Below, in pieces: positions 1-9,036 of a stretch of 50,464 nucleotides of DNA. Location of the stretch: assembly GCA_964471755.1 (NCBI GenBank), contig CAYYJM010000008.1:1-50464 (forward strand). Reading direction: 5' to 3'. Position 1 is the stretch's first letter; each line of letters starts with the position of its first letter. Origin of the DNA: CAYYJM01 sp964471755 (GTDB taxonomy: Bacteria > Planctomycetota > Planctomycetia > Gemmatales > Gemmataceae). The position numbers were made by a program, and so were the translations under genes. The notes below the pieces were generated by a model. The model had not been told where the DNA came from and ran no database searches. It saw only the letters and a program-made list of their open reading frames with translations.

Positions 1-199
1 GTGCGCTTACTCCGCTCGGCCTGCGGCCTCGCTGCGTGCGCGGCTCTGACACACTAGCGAGGCCGCAGGCCAAGCGGAGTAAGCGCACCGAGGCCCGGAC
101 GTATGGGCGGTGGAAGCGTTCGCCGCCTTTCTGTGCAGGTCGCGGTGCGCTTACTCCGCTCGGCCTGCGGCCTCGCTGCGTGCGCGGCTCTGACACACT
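1..199. repeat. 55-bp direct repeat with an inverted partial copy
   Basis: Bases 1-55 recur without a mismatch at 145-199. Between them, 56-88 is the reverse complement of 1-33 with one mismatch, so 1-88 can fold into a long hairpin with a 22-nt loop. The unit starts GTGCGCTTACTCCGCT and continues through GGCCTGCGGCCTCGCT. It lies just beyond the 3' end of the minus-strand poly(A) polymerase gene (stop at 211). I see no open reading frame of its own and no transposase. The layout fits a short dispersed palindromic element, but dispersal cannot be shown from this window. The window edge at base 1 cuts the array, so its full extent is unknown. Confidence 0.85.
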
Positions 200-210
200 C
201 CAGGTCCACG

Positions 211-2592
211 TCAGGCCGGCAACCGAGCATCGTCCCGGTCGCACAGATCGACACGCCACTCCCGCCCCTCCGCGCTGACGACCTCGGCCAGGAAGGCACT
301 CGCCAGCGCGACCACCGCGTGCTGCTCCTGCGGTTCCAGGGTCGGCAGACCAATCACCATCCGCGCCGTCTCCTCGCTGCCGAACACGTCCGGCCAGGGA
401 CGTACGTGCAGGTGCAGCCGACGCTCCAGATCGACCAGCAGGCCAACGATGCGCCCCTCGACTCGACCAGCCAGGTCCGCCCGCACCGCCGGTTCGCCGG
501 TCAGCGTCAGGACCAGGAATCGCTCCGACTCGTCGCGCAGGTCCACCGGGGTGAACAACTCGGCCAGGGGATCGCGAGCCGCCCGGCTCCATTCGGCACG
601 CAGCGTCCGAGCCGTCGAGCGGGTGACGTTGTATGCCGTGTTCTCGAACGGCTCGGCGGGCCGCAGAATCGGCAGCCGATCGCGGGGTCCACGCGGCTGG
701 TAGCGTCGTCCGGCCTCCATCAGGGCGATCGGCTGCGACCAGCGATGGCGGGTCAACACCGGGAAGAAATGGGCCAGGAAGGCGCTCGCCGATGCTCCGC
801 TCTCCGGCCGACTGGATTGCAGCACACTCCATGCCGTCAGCACGGCCCAGGCGACGCCGCCCAGGTAGCCCCAGGCGTTGCCGTGAATCTGACGCCGTCG
901 CGCCCAGGTCCGCACGGCACGCAGTACCTGGCGAAACTTCTCCACCGGCAGAGCCGGCTCGACGGCCGACAGCAGCCGATCCGCCTCGACGCAGGCCCGG
1001 GCCGCCTGCCAACTCTCCGCGTCGGCAAAGTCGCCTGGCGACGGCCGGACCTGGAAACGCTCCAGCGCCGTCGTCGCCGCCAGGATGTCCACGCTCAGGC
1101 CATGCCGGCGAAACGTCAGTCGTGGCATCCGCGCTCCGGGAACGTGACAGAGCCCTGTCACCTGGCCGATGAGCCGAGCCTGCAAGCGGTGAAAGAAGTC
1201 CGGCCGGGGCAAGCCAGGCGGCACGAGACAGACCACGTCCACGTCGCTGTCCGGCCCGGCGACACCGAGTCGCCACGAGCCGGCCAGGTGGACCGCGCCC
1301 GTCCGTCCCGTCAACTCGGCGACGAGCGTGTCCAGTTCGGCCATCACCCGGCGACAGGCGGTCTGCTGCTCTTCGGTTGGTCCCGACAACTCCTCGCGGT
1401 GGTACTCCGAGGCGGGGGATCGGGGTGCGGGATCTGCGTCTTGCCCTGTCGTCTGCCAGGTCGAGGTGAGGCCGAAGTGATCCGATGGAAAGAGTGGCCC
1501 TTCCGCATCGGTGTGCGCCGTCGTGGCGAACCGGGCGATCCGCAGCGGAACGAAGCCCGACTCGGCCGGCTTCCACAGGATGCGATCGAACCGTGTCGGC
1601 TGGCCCAGTCGGCTGCCCAGCCGTGCCAGCGGATTTCGCAGCGGATCGAACGTGCAGCCATCCTCGCCGGGATTGAGCCGATCCCACACGTCGCGGTAGC
1701 CGTGCCCGGCGAGCAACTCGGCCAGTTCGTCGCCAACGAGATTGAAGTCACCGACAAGCAGAACGTCGCCAGTCAGGTGGGCCAGGTCGGTGAGCAGTCC
1801 CTCCAGGCGTCGGCGGCGCTGCTCGGGCGCGTCCGTCGAGCGATTGCTCGGCAGATGGAGATTGACCACCCGGACGAGATGATCGCCGAAAGGCCAGGTG
1901 CCGACCAGGATGGGCCGCGAACCGCCGGCGTGTTCCAGCAGCGTGAACGGCCAGCGCGACAGCAGCAGCACCCCGTGCGGCTCCAGGCCGATGAGGCCGG
2001 GCGACTCGGACAGGTAGATCGGCCCCCGCCGTGGCTGCGCGAGCAGGGCCCGCGTGAATGCCGGCGTCGCTTCTTGCAGGGCGATGATGCCGGCGTCGAG
2101 GTGAGCGAGTTCGACCAGCAGGGCCGGCAACCGACGCTGGAGCGAGGGCACGGTCAATTCACCGAAGTCGCACAGGACGTTCCACGTCGCCAGGTCGAAG
2201 GAACGGGCCGACTCGGAGCCCGGAGCGAAGGCCGTCTCCCAACTGTCGCCTTCGTGTCGGTAGACGGCACGCGGCCGCCAGTCACTGCCGCCGACCTCCG
2301 CCACGGGCGCATGCCGATCCGCCAGCCAGGCCGCTGACGGCAGATCGTCACTCGCAAGACGATCCGGCCCGGCATCACGCGACCAGACGATGACATCGCC
2401 ACAGCGGAGGTAACGCATCCGGTGCCAGGGAATCTGGCCGTGCGGATCCCAGCGAACGAGCGGCATCTCGCGAACGCCGCCCGGAACGAGCCGATCCGAG
2501 TAGCCGACGACGAAGACGTCACGGTTGATGCGGGCATCCCAGAAGAGGCGGTTGTACGCTTCCTGGGCCGTCGCTCGACGTGCGTCCGACAT
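211..2592 (-). CDS. MJ1316 - EEP nuclease - eukaryote-type poly(A) polymerase fusion protein
   Basis: A 793-residue multidomain RNA-processing protein. Residues about 10-75 resemble the MJ1316 (DUF504) domain, thought to recognise RNA cyclic-phosphate ends. Residues about 131-380 are an endonuclease/exonuclease/phosphatase fold with the metal-site motifs LQE (E174), GDFN (D282, N284) and SDH (D371, H372). Residues about 415-515 are a nucleotidyltransferase with GSWRLGVAGPDSDVD (439-452 region) and a third aspartate at D502. Residues about 545-665 match the central domain of canonical eukaryotic poly(A) polymerases (LGGVAWAVL, then NVTRST). Residues about 675-740 resemble their RNA-binding domain. 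There is no signal peptide, so it is probably cytoplasmic. It is a single gene; the permease next to it shows no functional link. It may add or trim RNA tails or repair cleaved RNA; the family assignments are firm and the role is inferred. Confidence 0.88.
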   Translation of the reverse strand: MSDARRATAQEAYNRLFWDARINRDVFVVGYSDRLVPGGVREMPLVRWDPHGQIPWHRMRYLRCGDVIVWSRDAGPDRLASDDLPSAAWLADRHAPVAEVGGSDWRPRAVYRHEGDSWETAFAPGSESARSFDLATWNVLCDFGELTVPSLQRRLPALLVELAHLDAGIIALQEATPAFTRALLAQPRRGPIYLSESPGLIGLEPHGVLLLSRWPFTLLEHAGGSRPILVGTWPFGDHLVRVVNLHLPSNRSTDAPEQRRRRLEGLLTDLAHLTGDVLLVGDFNLVGDELAELLAGHGYRDVWDRLNPGEDGCTFDPLRNPLARLGSRLGQPTRFDRILWKPAESGFVPLRIARFATTAHTDAEGPLFPSDHFGLTSTWQTTGQDADPAPRSPASEYHREELSGPTEEQQTACRRVMAELDTLVAELTGRTGAVHLAGSWRLGVAGPDSDVDVVCLVPPGLPRPDFFHRLQARLIGQVTGLCHVPGARMPRLTFRRHGLSVDILAATTALERFQVRPSPGDFADAESWQAARACVEADRLLSAVEPALPVEKFRQVLRAVRTWARRRQIHGNAWGYLGGVAWAVLTAWSVLQSSRPESGASASAFLAHFFPVLTRHRWSQPIALMEAGRRYQPRGPRDRLPILRPAEPFENTAYNVTRSTARTLRAEWSRAARDPLAELFTPVDLRDESERFLVLTLTGEPAVRADLAGRVEGRIVGLLVDLERRLHLHVRPWPDVFGSEETARMVIGLPTLEPQEQHAVVALASAFLAEVVSAEGREWRVDLCDRDDARLPA

Positions 2593-2607
2593 GCCAACCT
2601 CCTGAGT

Positions 2608-4428
2608 TCACCGACGGTTCCGCCAGCGATCGGACAGATCGGGCGGCAGGATGGTTCGGCCCGGCCGGGGTCGCGGCGTGAACTCCGGCTCGTCGTCCCA
2701 GTATCGGGTCCGCTCCCGGTTGGCGATCCAGACCTGAGCGTTGCGCAGGAACAGACCGGCGGACACGAAGAAGATGATCGCCAGGCCGATGCAGGCGGCG
2801 ATGAAGAAGGGCGTCCAGTCGTTCCCCAGTCCCCGGGCGGCGACCGAGGTGATCCGCGTTTCCAGGATCGCGTCGGCGGCCGCCAGCATGGCCAGCAGGA
2901 AGAAACCGAGGATGGCGATGACCGGCGAGCAGATGAGGAAAATCAGGACGCCACCGAGATAACCGAAGCCCAGGGTCGAGAGCAGACTGCGCCACGACGT
3001 GGTCGAACGCACCGAGGCCCACAGGCCAGCCGAGCCAATGAAGTAGACCGCCAACAGAGTGACGGCCAGCCACAGGAGCGTCCAGAGGAAAGCCGGCACG
3101 CCACCGAGGATCGCCAGACTCAGGGCCGGTGCGGCATAGGCGAGCAGATACCACGAACTGCTCGCCAGAATGCCCCGGAGCTTGCCGACGACGAGCCGAC
3201 TTTCCGTCAACGGCGTCAGCAGAAGCGACTCCCAGGTGAACTTCTCGCGTTCGCCGGTCACCGCGCCGGAGGCCCGCACGCCGACGATGAACGTCGCCAG
3301 CAACAGCACGACAATGCTCTGCACCAGAAAGCCGAGTTCGGCTCCGGACAGGAGCGTCGCCAGGCGTTTGAGATCGACGCGGAGCAGGGCCCGCACGAAG
3401 TCGCCGACGGTGACGCTGGCCGGCATCGACACGATCAGGATGGTCAGCGACGAGAGCGTCGTCGTCACCGCGATCAGCGTGCAGGCCAGCCAGAGCGGCA
3501 TACCCTGGAACAGACCGAAGGGGTTGAAGCCCTCGATGTTCCGCTCACGCCACTCAACCGGATTGCCCGTGATCGGTGGCCGCTCGCTGGCATACCACGT
3601 CTGCCGACGGTCGCCGGCCTTCTCCAGTTCCCGACGATAGACCGGCCGGAGCCAGGCCAGGGCGAGCAGCAGACAGACGAGGCCGAGCCCACCCCAGAGA
3701 GCGAGCGTCAACAGCAATCGCAGGCCGAAAAGTGACAGGGCGTCGTCACTGCGGCTATCCCAGATCGGAGCGATGACCCAGCGTGGATCGAAGCCGTGAA
3801 CGAGGCCGGGAATCAGCCAGGCCAGGCCGAAGCCGATCGCACCGGCGACGTAGAGCGCGAGGACGGCCTCACGCGTCTGCCGACACAGGACGGAAGCCAG
3901 GAGCGAGGCAGACGCCAGGCCAAACAACGGCGGCAGCAGCACCAGAGCGAGCAGCACCAGCGGCAGCGGATGGACGCCGGCGTAGCCAGCCATCAGGGCG
4001 AAGAGCGGCAGCCCCGCCGCCATCAGGGCCAGCACCTGGACCATCCGGCCGATCAGTTTGCCAAGCAGGATGTGCCGGGTGTCGAGGTCGGTCGTCAGCA
4101 GGTAGATGAGAGTGCCGCGTCGTTTCTCGTCGGTGATGGCTCCGCCGACCAGGGCCGGCACGGCGAGCAGGAGCAGAAGCAACTGTTGTGGGATGAACGT
4201 CGCGCAGAACCAGGCACCAACGACGGACGGAGCTGAACTCTTCTGAAAGAGGCCCGGAGCGTTCATGCTCCAGGTCGCGAGGTAACGCTGCTGCTCGACG
4301 GCCTGGAACAGCAGGTAGAACCAGCCAACCTGGACGATGAGCCAGCCGGCGTAGAACCAGCGGAACAGATGCAGGCGCGTTCGCCGACTGCCGAGCAGTA
4401 GTTCCTGACGGACGATGGCCTCGATCAT
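2608..4428 (-). CDS. ABC-2 type permease with internally duplicated permease module
   Basis: A 606-residue integral membrane protein that starts at MIEAIVRQELLLG; an in-frame ATG 13 codons upstream (4467) gives a polar, less likely start. Two halves carry the same signature of ABC-2 membrane domains: an amphipathic segment AITDEKRRGTLIYLL in the N-terminal half and AVTGEREKFTWESLL in the C-terminal half. Each is followed by a conserved LxxGKL stretch and a group of hydrophobic helices. A long loop between the halves includes a further membrane pair. ABC-2 permeases normally work with a separate ATPase; none is encoded nearby, so the partner must be elsewhere. The C-terminal tail is basic and proline-rich. 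The substrate cannot be predicted. The stop lies 15 bases from the start of the poly(A) polymerase gene on the same strand, so the two could be co-transcribed. Confidence 0.8.
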   Translation of the reverse strand: MIEAIVRQELLLGSRRTRLHLFRWFYAGWLIVQVGWFYLLFQAVEQQRYLATWSMNAPGLFQKSSAPSVVGAWFCATFIPQQLLLLLLAVPALVGGAITDEKRRGTLIYLLTTDLDTRHILLGKLIGRMVQVLALMAAGLPLFALMAGYAGVHPLPLVLLALVLLPPLFGLASASLLASVLCRQTREAVLALYVAGAIGFGLAWLIPGLVHGFDPRWVIAPIWDSRSDDALSLFGLRLLLTLALWGGLGLVCLLLALAWLRPVYRRELEKAGDRRQTWYASERPPITGNPVEWRERNIEGFNPFGLFQGMPLWLACTLIAVTTTLSSLTILIVSMPASVTVGDFVRALLRVDLKRLATLLSGAELGFLVQSIVVLLLATFIVGVRASGAVTGEREKFTWESLLLTPLTESRLVVGKLRGILASSSWYLLAYAAPALSLAILGGVPAFLWTLLWLAVTLLAVYFIGSAGLWASVRSTTSWRSLLSTLGFGYLGGVLIFLICSPVIAILGFFLLAMLAAADAILETRITSVAARGLGNDWTPFFIAACIGLAIIFFVSAGLFLRNAQVWIANRERTRYWDDEPEFTPRPRPGRTILPPDLSDRWRNRR

Positions 4429-4677
4429 GGCTGGCGTCTCGGAGCCCGGGCGTCTTCCTTCGGCCATGCTACGACTTCTGGCCTATCCGGGGAGGCCACG
4501 AGGTCGGCGAAGGATTTCAGCTTGACTTCCCCACGCAAAACTGCGACGGATGGAAGAGAGGGCACGATTGTCGGATTCGGGGTCGTCGCGGTCGAGGGAG
4601 CGATGGTCGAGCACTCCGGCGTGGATGCCGGGGTCGCGTGAAGGACGACCCGTCGGATTCTGTGGGAAGGGTAGCTC

Positions 4678-4980
4678 ATGGTACATTTCAGCTGTGACCT
4701 TTGCGGCAGGTCGCTCCAGGCCGGCGAGGATCACTTCGTCGTCCGCATCGAGGTCTTCGCGTCCACCGAACGGACGACACTCAACGAGGCCGACCTGGAC
4801 GAAGATCATCTGGAAGCGGTCGGTCAGATGTTAAGCGAGCTGGATGACGACGAGTTGGCACCGCCCGCCCCCACGACCCGACAGTTCCGCTACGACCTCT
4901 GCCCAACCTGCCAGAAGAAATTCTCCTGCGATCCCCTCAGCAAGGACCACACTCCGAAGTTCCTCTTCAGCGAGAACTGA
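4678..4980 (+). CDS. Small zinc-ribbon protein
   Basis: A 100-residue acidic protein with two CxxC pairs, CDLC at residues 6-9 and CPTC near residue 80. Together they could bind one zinc ion in a split zinc ribbon. The segment between them is rich in Asp and Glu (LSELDDDEL). There is no signal peptide or membrane segment, so it should be cytoplasmic. The start is placed at the ATG that opens MVHFSCDLCG, and GGAAGGG lies about 7 bases upstream. It reads toward the carboxypeptidase gene 94 bases downstream and diverges from the permease. I do not recognise a named family beyond the zinc-ribbon fold. A role in protein or nucleic-acid contact is possible but unproven. Confidence 0.7.
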   Translation: MVHFSCDLCGRSLQAGEDHFVVRIEVFASTERTTLNEADLDEDHLEAVGQMLSELDDDELAPPAPTTRQFRYDLCPTCQKKFSCDPLSKDHTPKFLFSEN

Positions 4981-5074
4981 ACCGCCGCGAACGCCGAGCC
5001 GTACACGTGGGCCAACCTTGCGTGCGCGGCTCGTCGGCATTCCACACCCTGATGACGCAACCGGAGATCGTTCG

Positions 5075-6625
5075 ATGCCGCGTGCTTTCCTGGTGGTGGG
5101 CCTGCTCCTGACCGTGAGCGGCCCGGCGATGGCCGATGATGCACTCACCCGAGCGATCGCGGCCCTGACCAGTGGTCCCGACTACGCCAACGCACGCTGG
5201 GGCCTGCTCGTCGTCGAGACGAAGACGGGCAAGATCGTCCACGAGCGCAACGCCGACGAACTGTTCGCGCCGGCCTCGACGACGAAGCTCTACACCTGTG
5301 CCGCCGCCCTGGCTCACTTCGGGGCCGATCACGTCTTCGAGACGCCACTCTACCAGCGCGGCAAAGTCGAGAAGGGCGTCCTGATCGGCGACCTGATCCT
5401 GGTTGCGACCGGCGACACCATCCTCGGCGGCCGAACCCTGGCCGATGGCAAGCTCGGTTTCCGCGATAGCGACCACACCTACGCCGGCTTTACCGGCGAT
5501 GGCGATCTCGTCGAGGCCGATCCGCTCCAGGGACTGCGTCAACTCGCCCGCAGCGTCAAGGAAAAGGGCATCACCCGCATCGCTGGCGAGGTGCTGCTCG
5601 ACGTCCGTCTCTTCGCCCCGCAGGAGGCGACCGGCAGCGGCCCGCGTTCCGTGACGCCGTTTCAGATCAACGACAGCCTGATTGACGTCGTGGTGACACC
5701 GGGCCAGGCCGAGGGCGATCTCGCCACCGCTCGACTGGTGCCAGCGACGAAGTACGCCACCGTGGACGTTCAGGTTCGCACCATCTCGGCCGGGGGAAAG
5801 GCCCGGCTGACCACGCGCCGCGTCGGCCCGGAGCGGTTCGAGGTTCGCGGCGAGATCCCGCTGCGGAGCAAGCCGCGTCTCGCCATCGTCGCGGTGGACG
5901 ATCCGGTCGCCTTCGCTCGGGCTCTGTTCATCGAGTGCCTCCAGGCCGAGGGCGTTCAGGTGTCCACGGAACGGATTTTCGGCGGCGTCCCGACTGCCAC
6001 CCTGCCGCCACGCGATGAATACAAGGGTCTGATGAAGATCGCCAGCCTGAAATCGGCTCCGCTGAAGGAGTTGCTCAAGGTCGTCCTCAAGGTGAGCCAC
6101 AATCTCTACGCCAGCACGCTACCACTGCTTCTGGTCAAGGATGGTTCGCCGACGGTGTCGGCGGGTCTGAAGCGTGAGGGCGAGGTGCTGGCCAAACTCG
6201 GCGTCGATGTGAAGGGCATTTCCCTGGAGAGCGGTGCCGGTGGTGGCGATGCCGACCGCACGTCGCCGCGCGTCACGGTCCAGCTTCTGCGGGCGATGCG
6301 CAAGCGGCCGGACTTCGCCGCCTTCCAGGCGATGCTGCCGATACTCGGCGTGGACGGCACCCTGGCGACCGTGGTCGAAAAGTCGAGTCCGGCCCGCGGC
6401 CAGGTCTTCGCCAAGACCGGCACCTACGTCGATGTCGATTCCCTGAACGATCGCCGGCACCTGCGGAGCAAGGCCCTGGCCGGCTATCTGATCTCGGCGA
6501 AGGGAACCGAGCTGGCCTTCTGCCTGTTCGTCAACGACGTCCATCTTGGCAAGGGCGTCGAGACGAGTCGGGAAGGCAAACAGCTCGGCAAGATCTGCGA
6601 GGCGATCCACCGCCTCGGGCCGTGA
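5075..6625 (+). CDS. dacB: D-alanyl-D-alanine carboxypeptidase/endopeptidase, S13 family (PBP4-like)
   Basis: A 516-residue secreted penicillin-binding protein of the S13 family. It should remove the terminal D-alanine of peptidoglycan stem peptides or cut D-Ala-mDAP cross-links in the periplasm. Residues 1-20 form a signal peptide ending in AMA. The serine-hydrolase motifs are all present: SxxK at S68-K71 (ASTTK), SxN at S341-N343 (SHN) and KTG at 447-449. The region between the first two motifs has the length expected for the inserted domains of this family. The start chosen is the ATG that opens the signal peptide; upstream in-frame codons would add a long basic leader lacking signal-peptide features. 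It follows the zinc-ribbon gene by 94 bases. A second, S11-type carboxypeptidase lies at 28442-29350. Confidence 0.92.
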   Translation: MPRAFLVVGLLLTVSGPAMADDALTRAIAALTSGPDYANARWGLLVVETKTGKIVHERNADELFAPASTTKLYTCAAALAHFGADHVFETPLYQRGKVEKGVLIGDLILVATGDTILGGRTLADGKLGFRDSDHTYAGFTGDGDLVEADPLQGLRQLARSVKEKGITRIAGEVLLDVRLFAPQEATGSGPRSVTPFQINDSLIDVVVTPGQAEGDLATARLVPATKYATVDVQVRTISAGGKARLTTRRVGPERFEVRGEIPLRSKPRLAIVAVDDPVAFARALFIECLQAEGVQVSTERIFGGVPTATLPPRDEYKGLMKIASLKSAPLKELLKVVLKVSHNLYASTLPLLLVKDGSPTVSAGLKREGEVLAKLGVDVKGISLESGAGGGDADRTSPRVTVQLLRAMRKRPDFAAFQAMLPILGVDGTLATVVEKSSPARGQVFAKTGTYVDVDSLNDRRHLRSKALAGYLISAKGTELAFCLFVNDVHLGKGVETSREGKQLGKICEAIHRLGP

Positions 6626-6647
6626 TCACCCAGGCGAGCGAGGGGCA

Positions 6648-8714
6648 TCACGCCGCCGCTTCGCGGTCGCGATCACGCGGTGGCCGACCCATGTCGCCCA
6701 CCTCCTCGTAGCGGTGGTAGACCGTCTGATGCGGGAACGGAATCTCGATGCCCAGCTCGTCGAACTTGTTCTTGATCCGCCGCAGCAGCTCGCGACGAAC
6801 GGTCCACTGCTGCAACGGTCGGGTCTTGACGAAGAAGCGGATCATGACCGCCGAGTCACCCAGACCATCGACGCCAAGCATCTCCGGGTCGGCCAGGATC
6901 AGCGGGCCGAACTTCGCATCACGCCGCAGTTCTTTGCCGAGTTCGACCAGGACGGCCATGGCCCGATCGACGTTCTCCTTGTAGGCAACGCCGATGTCGA
7001 ACAGGGCTCGCGACCAGCCGTGCGTCATGTTGCTGACCGTCGTGATCGTCCCGTGCGGGATGAAGTGGACGACCCCCTCGATGTCGCGCAGAACCGTCAT
7101 GCGCAGGGTGATCTTCTCGACCAGGCCGGACGTCCCGCCAATCTTGACGACGTCGTTGATGCCGTACTGGTCCTCCATCAGGACCATGAATCCCGAGAAG
7201 TAATCGCGGATGAGGTTCTGGGCACCGAAGGCGACGGCCAGGCCGATGACGGCGGCACCACCCATCAGAGGAATGACCGGGATGCCGGCCACGTCGAGCA
7301 GCATGACGATGCCGCCGCCGATGATGACGAAATAGGCCGTGTTGCGGAAGACGCTGACGAGGGTGTCGGCCCGGTTCTCGCGTTCCTCCTCGGTGCCGCG
7401 CGTGCTGGTGCCGGCGACGACCTTGACGATCTGCCGCGTGAACTGGCCGACGAGCAGGTGCAGCAGCAGGATGCCCAGAGCGATCAGCACCAGACGCGGG
7501 CCGCGATCGGCCAGCCAGTGCAGCAGATTGACCAGCGTGAACGGATTCTGCAGCTCGACCACCTTCTCCTGGGCGGACGCGACGTCGCGCTCCTTCTGCT
7601 CGACGTCTCGGGTGGCGGCGAGGTCCTCGGCTTGCAGGTCGTTCAGCTCACCGTGCAGATCGTTGAGCCGTTCGGAGCTGGCGTTCACCTCGTCGCGGGC
7701 GGCGGTCATCCGTCGCTCCGTCTCGACCATCCGGGCCCGGATTGCCTCGACAGCGGCAGGATCTTCGCGCTTGCGTTCCAGTTCCATGTTCAGGGCCTGC
7801 TGCGTCTGCTGGGCCTGGGTCGCCTTGGCCTGGGCCGTGCTGAGCAGTTTCTGCTCCAGAGCGATGCTCTTTCGCAATGCCTGAACGCGAGCCGTGGTTG
7901 ACTGGGCCTTGTCCTTTGCCACCTTGGCGACGGCTTCCTTGAGGACGACCTCCTTCTGCGCATCGACCAGGGCCTTGCTCGGCGGCTTCTTCCCCAGCGC
8001 CGGGGTCATGAGTTCCGTCTCCGGCTGCTTGCCGGCCACGGGCGGTGTCGCCGGCCTGGCCTCCTCGGCCGTCTTCGGCGGGGCTGATGGGTTCTCGCCC
8101 GAGGCCGCCTTCTCCGGTCGGACCTGGGCCGTCGGTTGCGGCGCGGTCTTCTGATCCGTCCCGTTGAGTGCGGCGAGGACCTGCTGGTTCTGCTGAATCG
8201 TCTGCTGGAGGGCGGCCGCCTTCTCTTGCAGCGTCCGTCGTTCGGTGATCAGCAGATTGAACCGATCCCGGGCGCGCGTCCAGTCGTCTTCGAGAGCCGT
8301 CACCTCGGCATCGAGCATCTCGACGGCCTTGGGGTTGGCGGGGCCGAGTTTCTTGCGTTGTTTCTTCTTCTCGGCCAGGTCGGCGTCGAGCTGCTCGAAC
8401 TCGCCCTCGGCCTGGAAGTATTCGTTGCTGGGATCATCGAGCTGGCACTGTATTTCCTTCAACGCCGCGTTGCTGGCGTCGAGGTAGCGCTGCATTCGGG
8501 AGATCCGTTCGGCGTCGGACAGGGGCTCGCCGGGCGCGGGCGCACGCGGGATCACGGCCCCGGCCTGGGCGCGGCCTCCGATCGGTCCCGGGGCACCCGG
8601 CCCGAACCACGACGGCTCCGCCACCCAGTACGCGCCGCAGGAGAGGAGCAACGTCAACATGCCACCCATGAGCACCTCCCGGCGCGTGAGTTTGTTCCAG
8701 AGCGTCTCACGCAT
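6648..8714 (-). CDS. MscS-family mechanosensitive ion channel with long periplasmic coiled coil
   Basis: A 688-residue protein whose last 300 residues form an MscS channel. It has three or so membrane helices, the pore-helix region (AVAFGAQNLIRDYFSGF), the beta domain motif (YGINDVVKIGGTSGLVEKI) and the cytoplasmic alpha-beta tail. N-terminal to this are a membrane anchor or signal (MLTLLLSCGAYW) and about 350 residues of charged, heptad-like sequence rich in Glu, Lys, Gln and Ala, likely a periplasmic coiled coil as in the larger MscK/YbiO-type members. A proline-rich linker (PPVAGKQPETEL) breaks the coil. A GTG five codons upstream (8729) is an alternative start; the ATG fits the basic residues before the anchor better. 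It probably releases solutes on hypo-osmotic shock. It converges with the S13 carboxypeptidase, with a 22-base gap. Confidence 0.88.
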   Translation of the reverse strand: MRETLWNKLTRREVLMGGMLTLLLSCGAYWVAEPSWFGPGAPGPIGGRAQAGAVIPRAPAPGEPLSDAERISRMQRYLDASNAALKEIQCQLDDPSNEYFQAEGEFEQLDADLAEKKKQRKKLGPANPKAVEMLDAEVTALEDDWTRARDRFNLLITERRTLQEKAAALQQTIQQNQQVLAALNGTDQKTAPQPTAQVRPEKAASGENPSAPPKTAEEARPATPPVAGKQPETELMTPALGKKPPSKALVDAQKEVVLKEAVAKVAKDKAQSTTARVQALRKSIALEQKLLSTAQAKATQAQQTQQALNMELERKREDPAAVEAIRARMVETERRMTAARDEVNASSERLNDLHGELNDLQAEDLAATRDVEQKERDVASAQEKVVELQNPFTLVNLLHWLADRGPRLVLIALGILLLHLLVGQFTRQIVKVVAGTSTRGTEEERENRADTLVSVFRNTAYFVIIGGGIVMLLDVAGIPVIPLMGGAAVIGLAVAFGAQNLIRDYFSGFMVLMEDQYGINDVVKIGGTSGLVEKITLRMTVLRDIEGVVHFIPHGTITTVSNMTHGWSRALFDIGVAYKENVDRAMAVLVELGKELRRDAKFGPLILADPEMLGVDGLGDSAVMIRFFVKTRPLQQWTVRRELLRRIKNKFDELGIEIPFPHQTVYHRYEEVGDMGRPPRDRDREAAA

Positions 8715-9036
8715 CAATAACCGTCCCACTTCTCGGGGCTGAATCCGCAGTCACGCTTCCATCCACGAACTCGTGGCGAAGGGGCTGTATGATTACGGTC
8801 GAACGAATTTCAAACAAGAGCAGTTCCTCGTTCGTCGAACGGTCATCCGGGTTGCCTCGCCGTAGAGGATTGGTGGGCCTGCGCTGTTCCGGCTTTCCGG
8901 GGCGATCAGGCGGCGGCTGCGCTCCCGCCCACCCCACGTCTGGCCCGACGGGGGCGGTTGACTACAATGAGAGGGACATTCTCGCCGAGCCGGGAGCGCA
9001 GCCAGCGAGCCCGCTTGCGGGGGGAGAGAACACTCG
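8715..9036. other. Divergent intergenic region
   Basis: A 322-base region between the divergent channel and M48 peptidase genes; it must hold promoters for both. A TACAAT hexamer at 8963-8968 on the plus strand could be a -10 element for the peptidase, but I find no good -35 at the right distance. A purine-rich GGGGGGAGAG stretch just before 9037 is a strong ribosome-binding site for the peptidase. I see no RNA gene, repeat or small reading frame with coding character here. Confidence 0.5.

Noticed and set aside
103..2337. A 744-codon plus-strand open frame across the poly(A) polymerase gene
   Set aside because: It is antisense to a protein with strong domain matches, and its translation is rich in Arg, Gln and Gly without any fold. 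It is a by-product of high GC.
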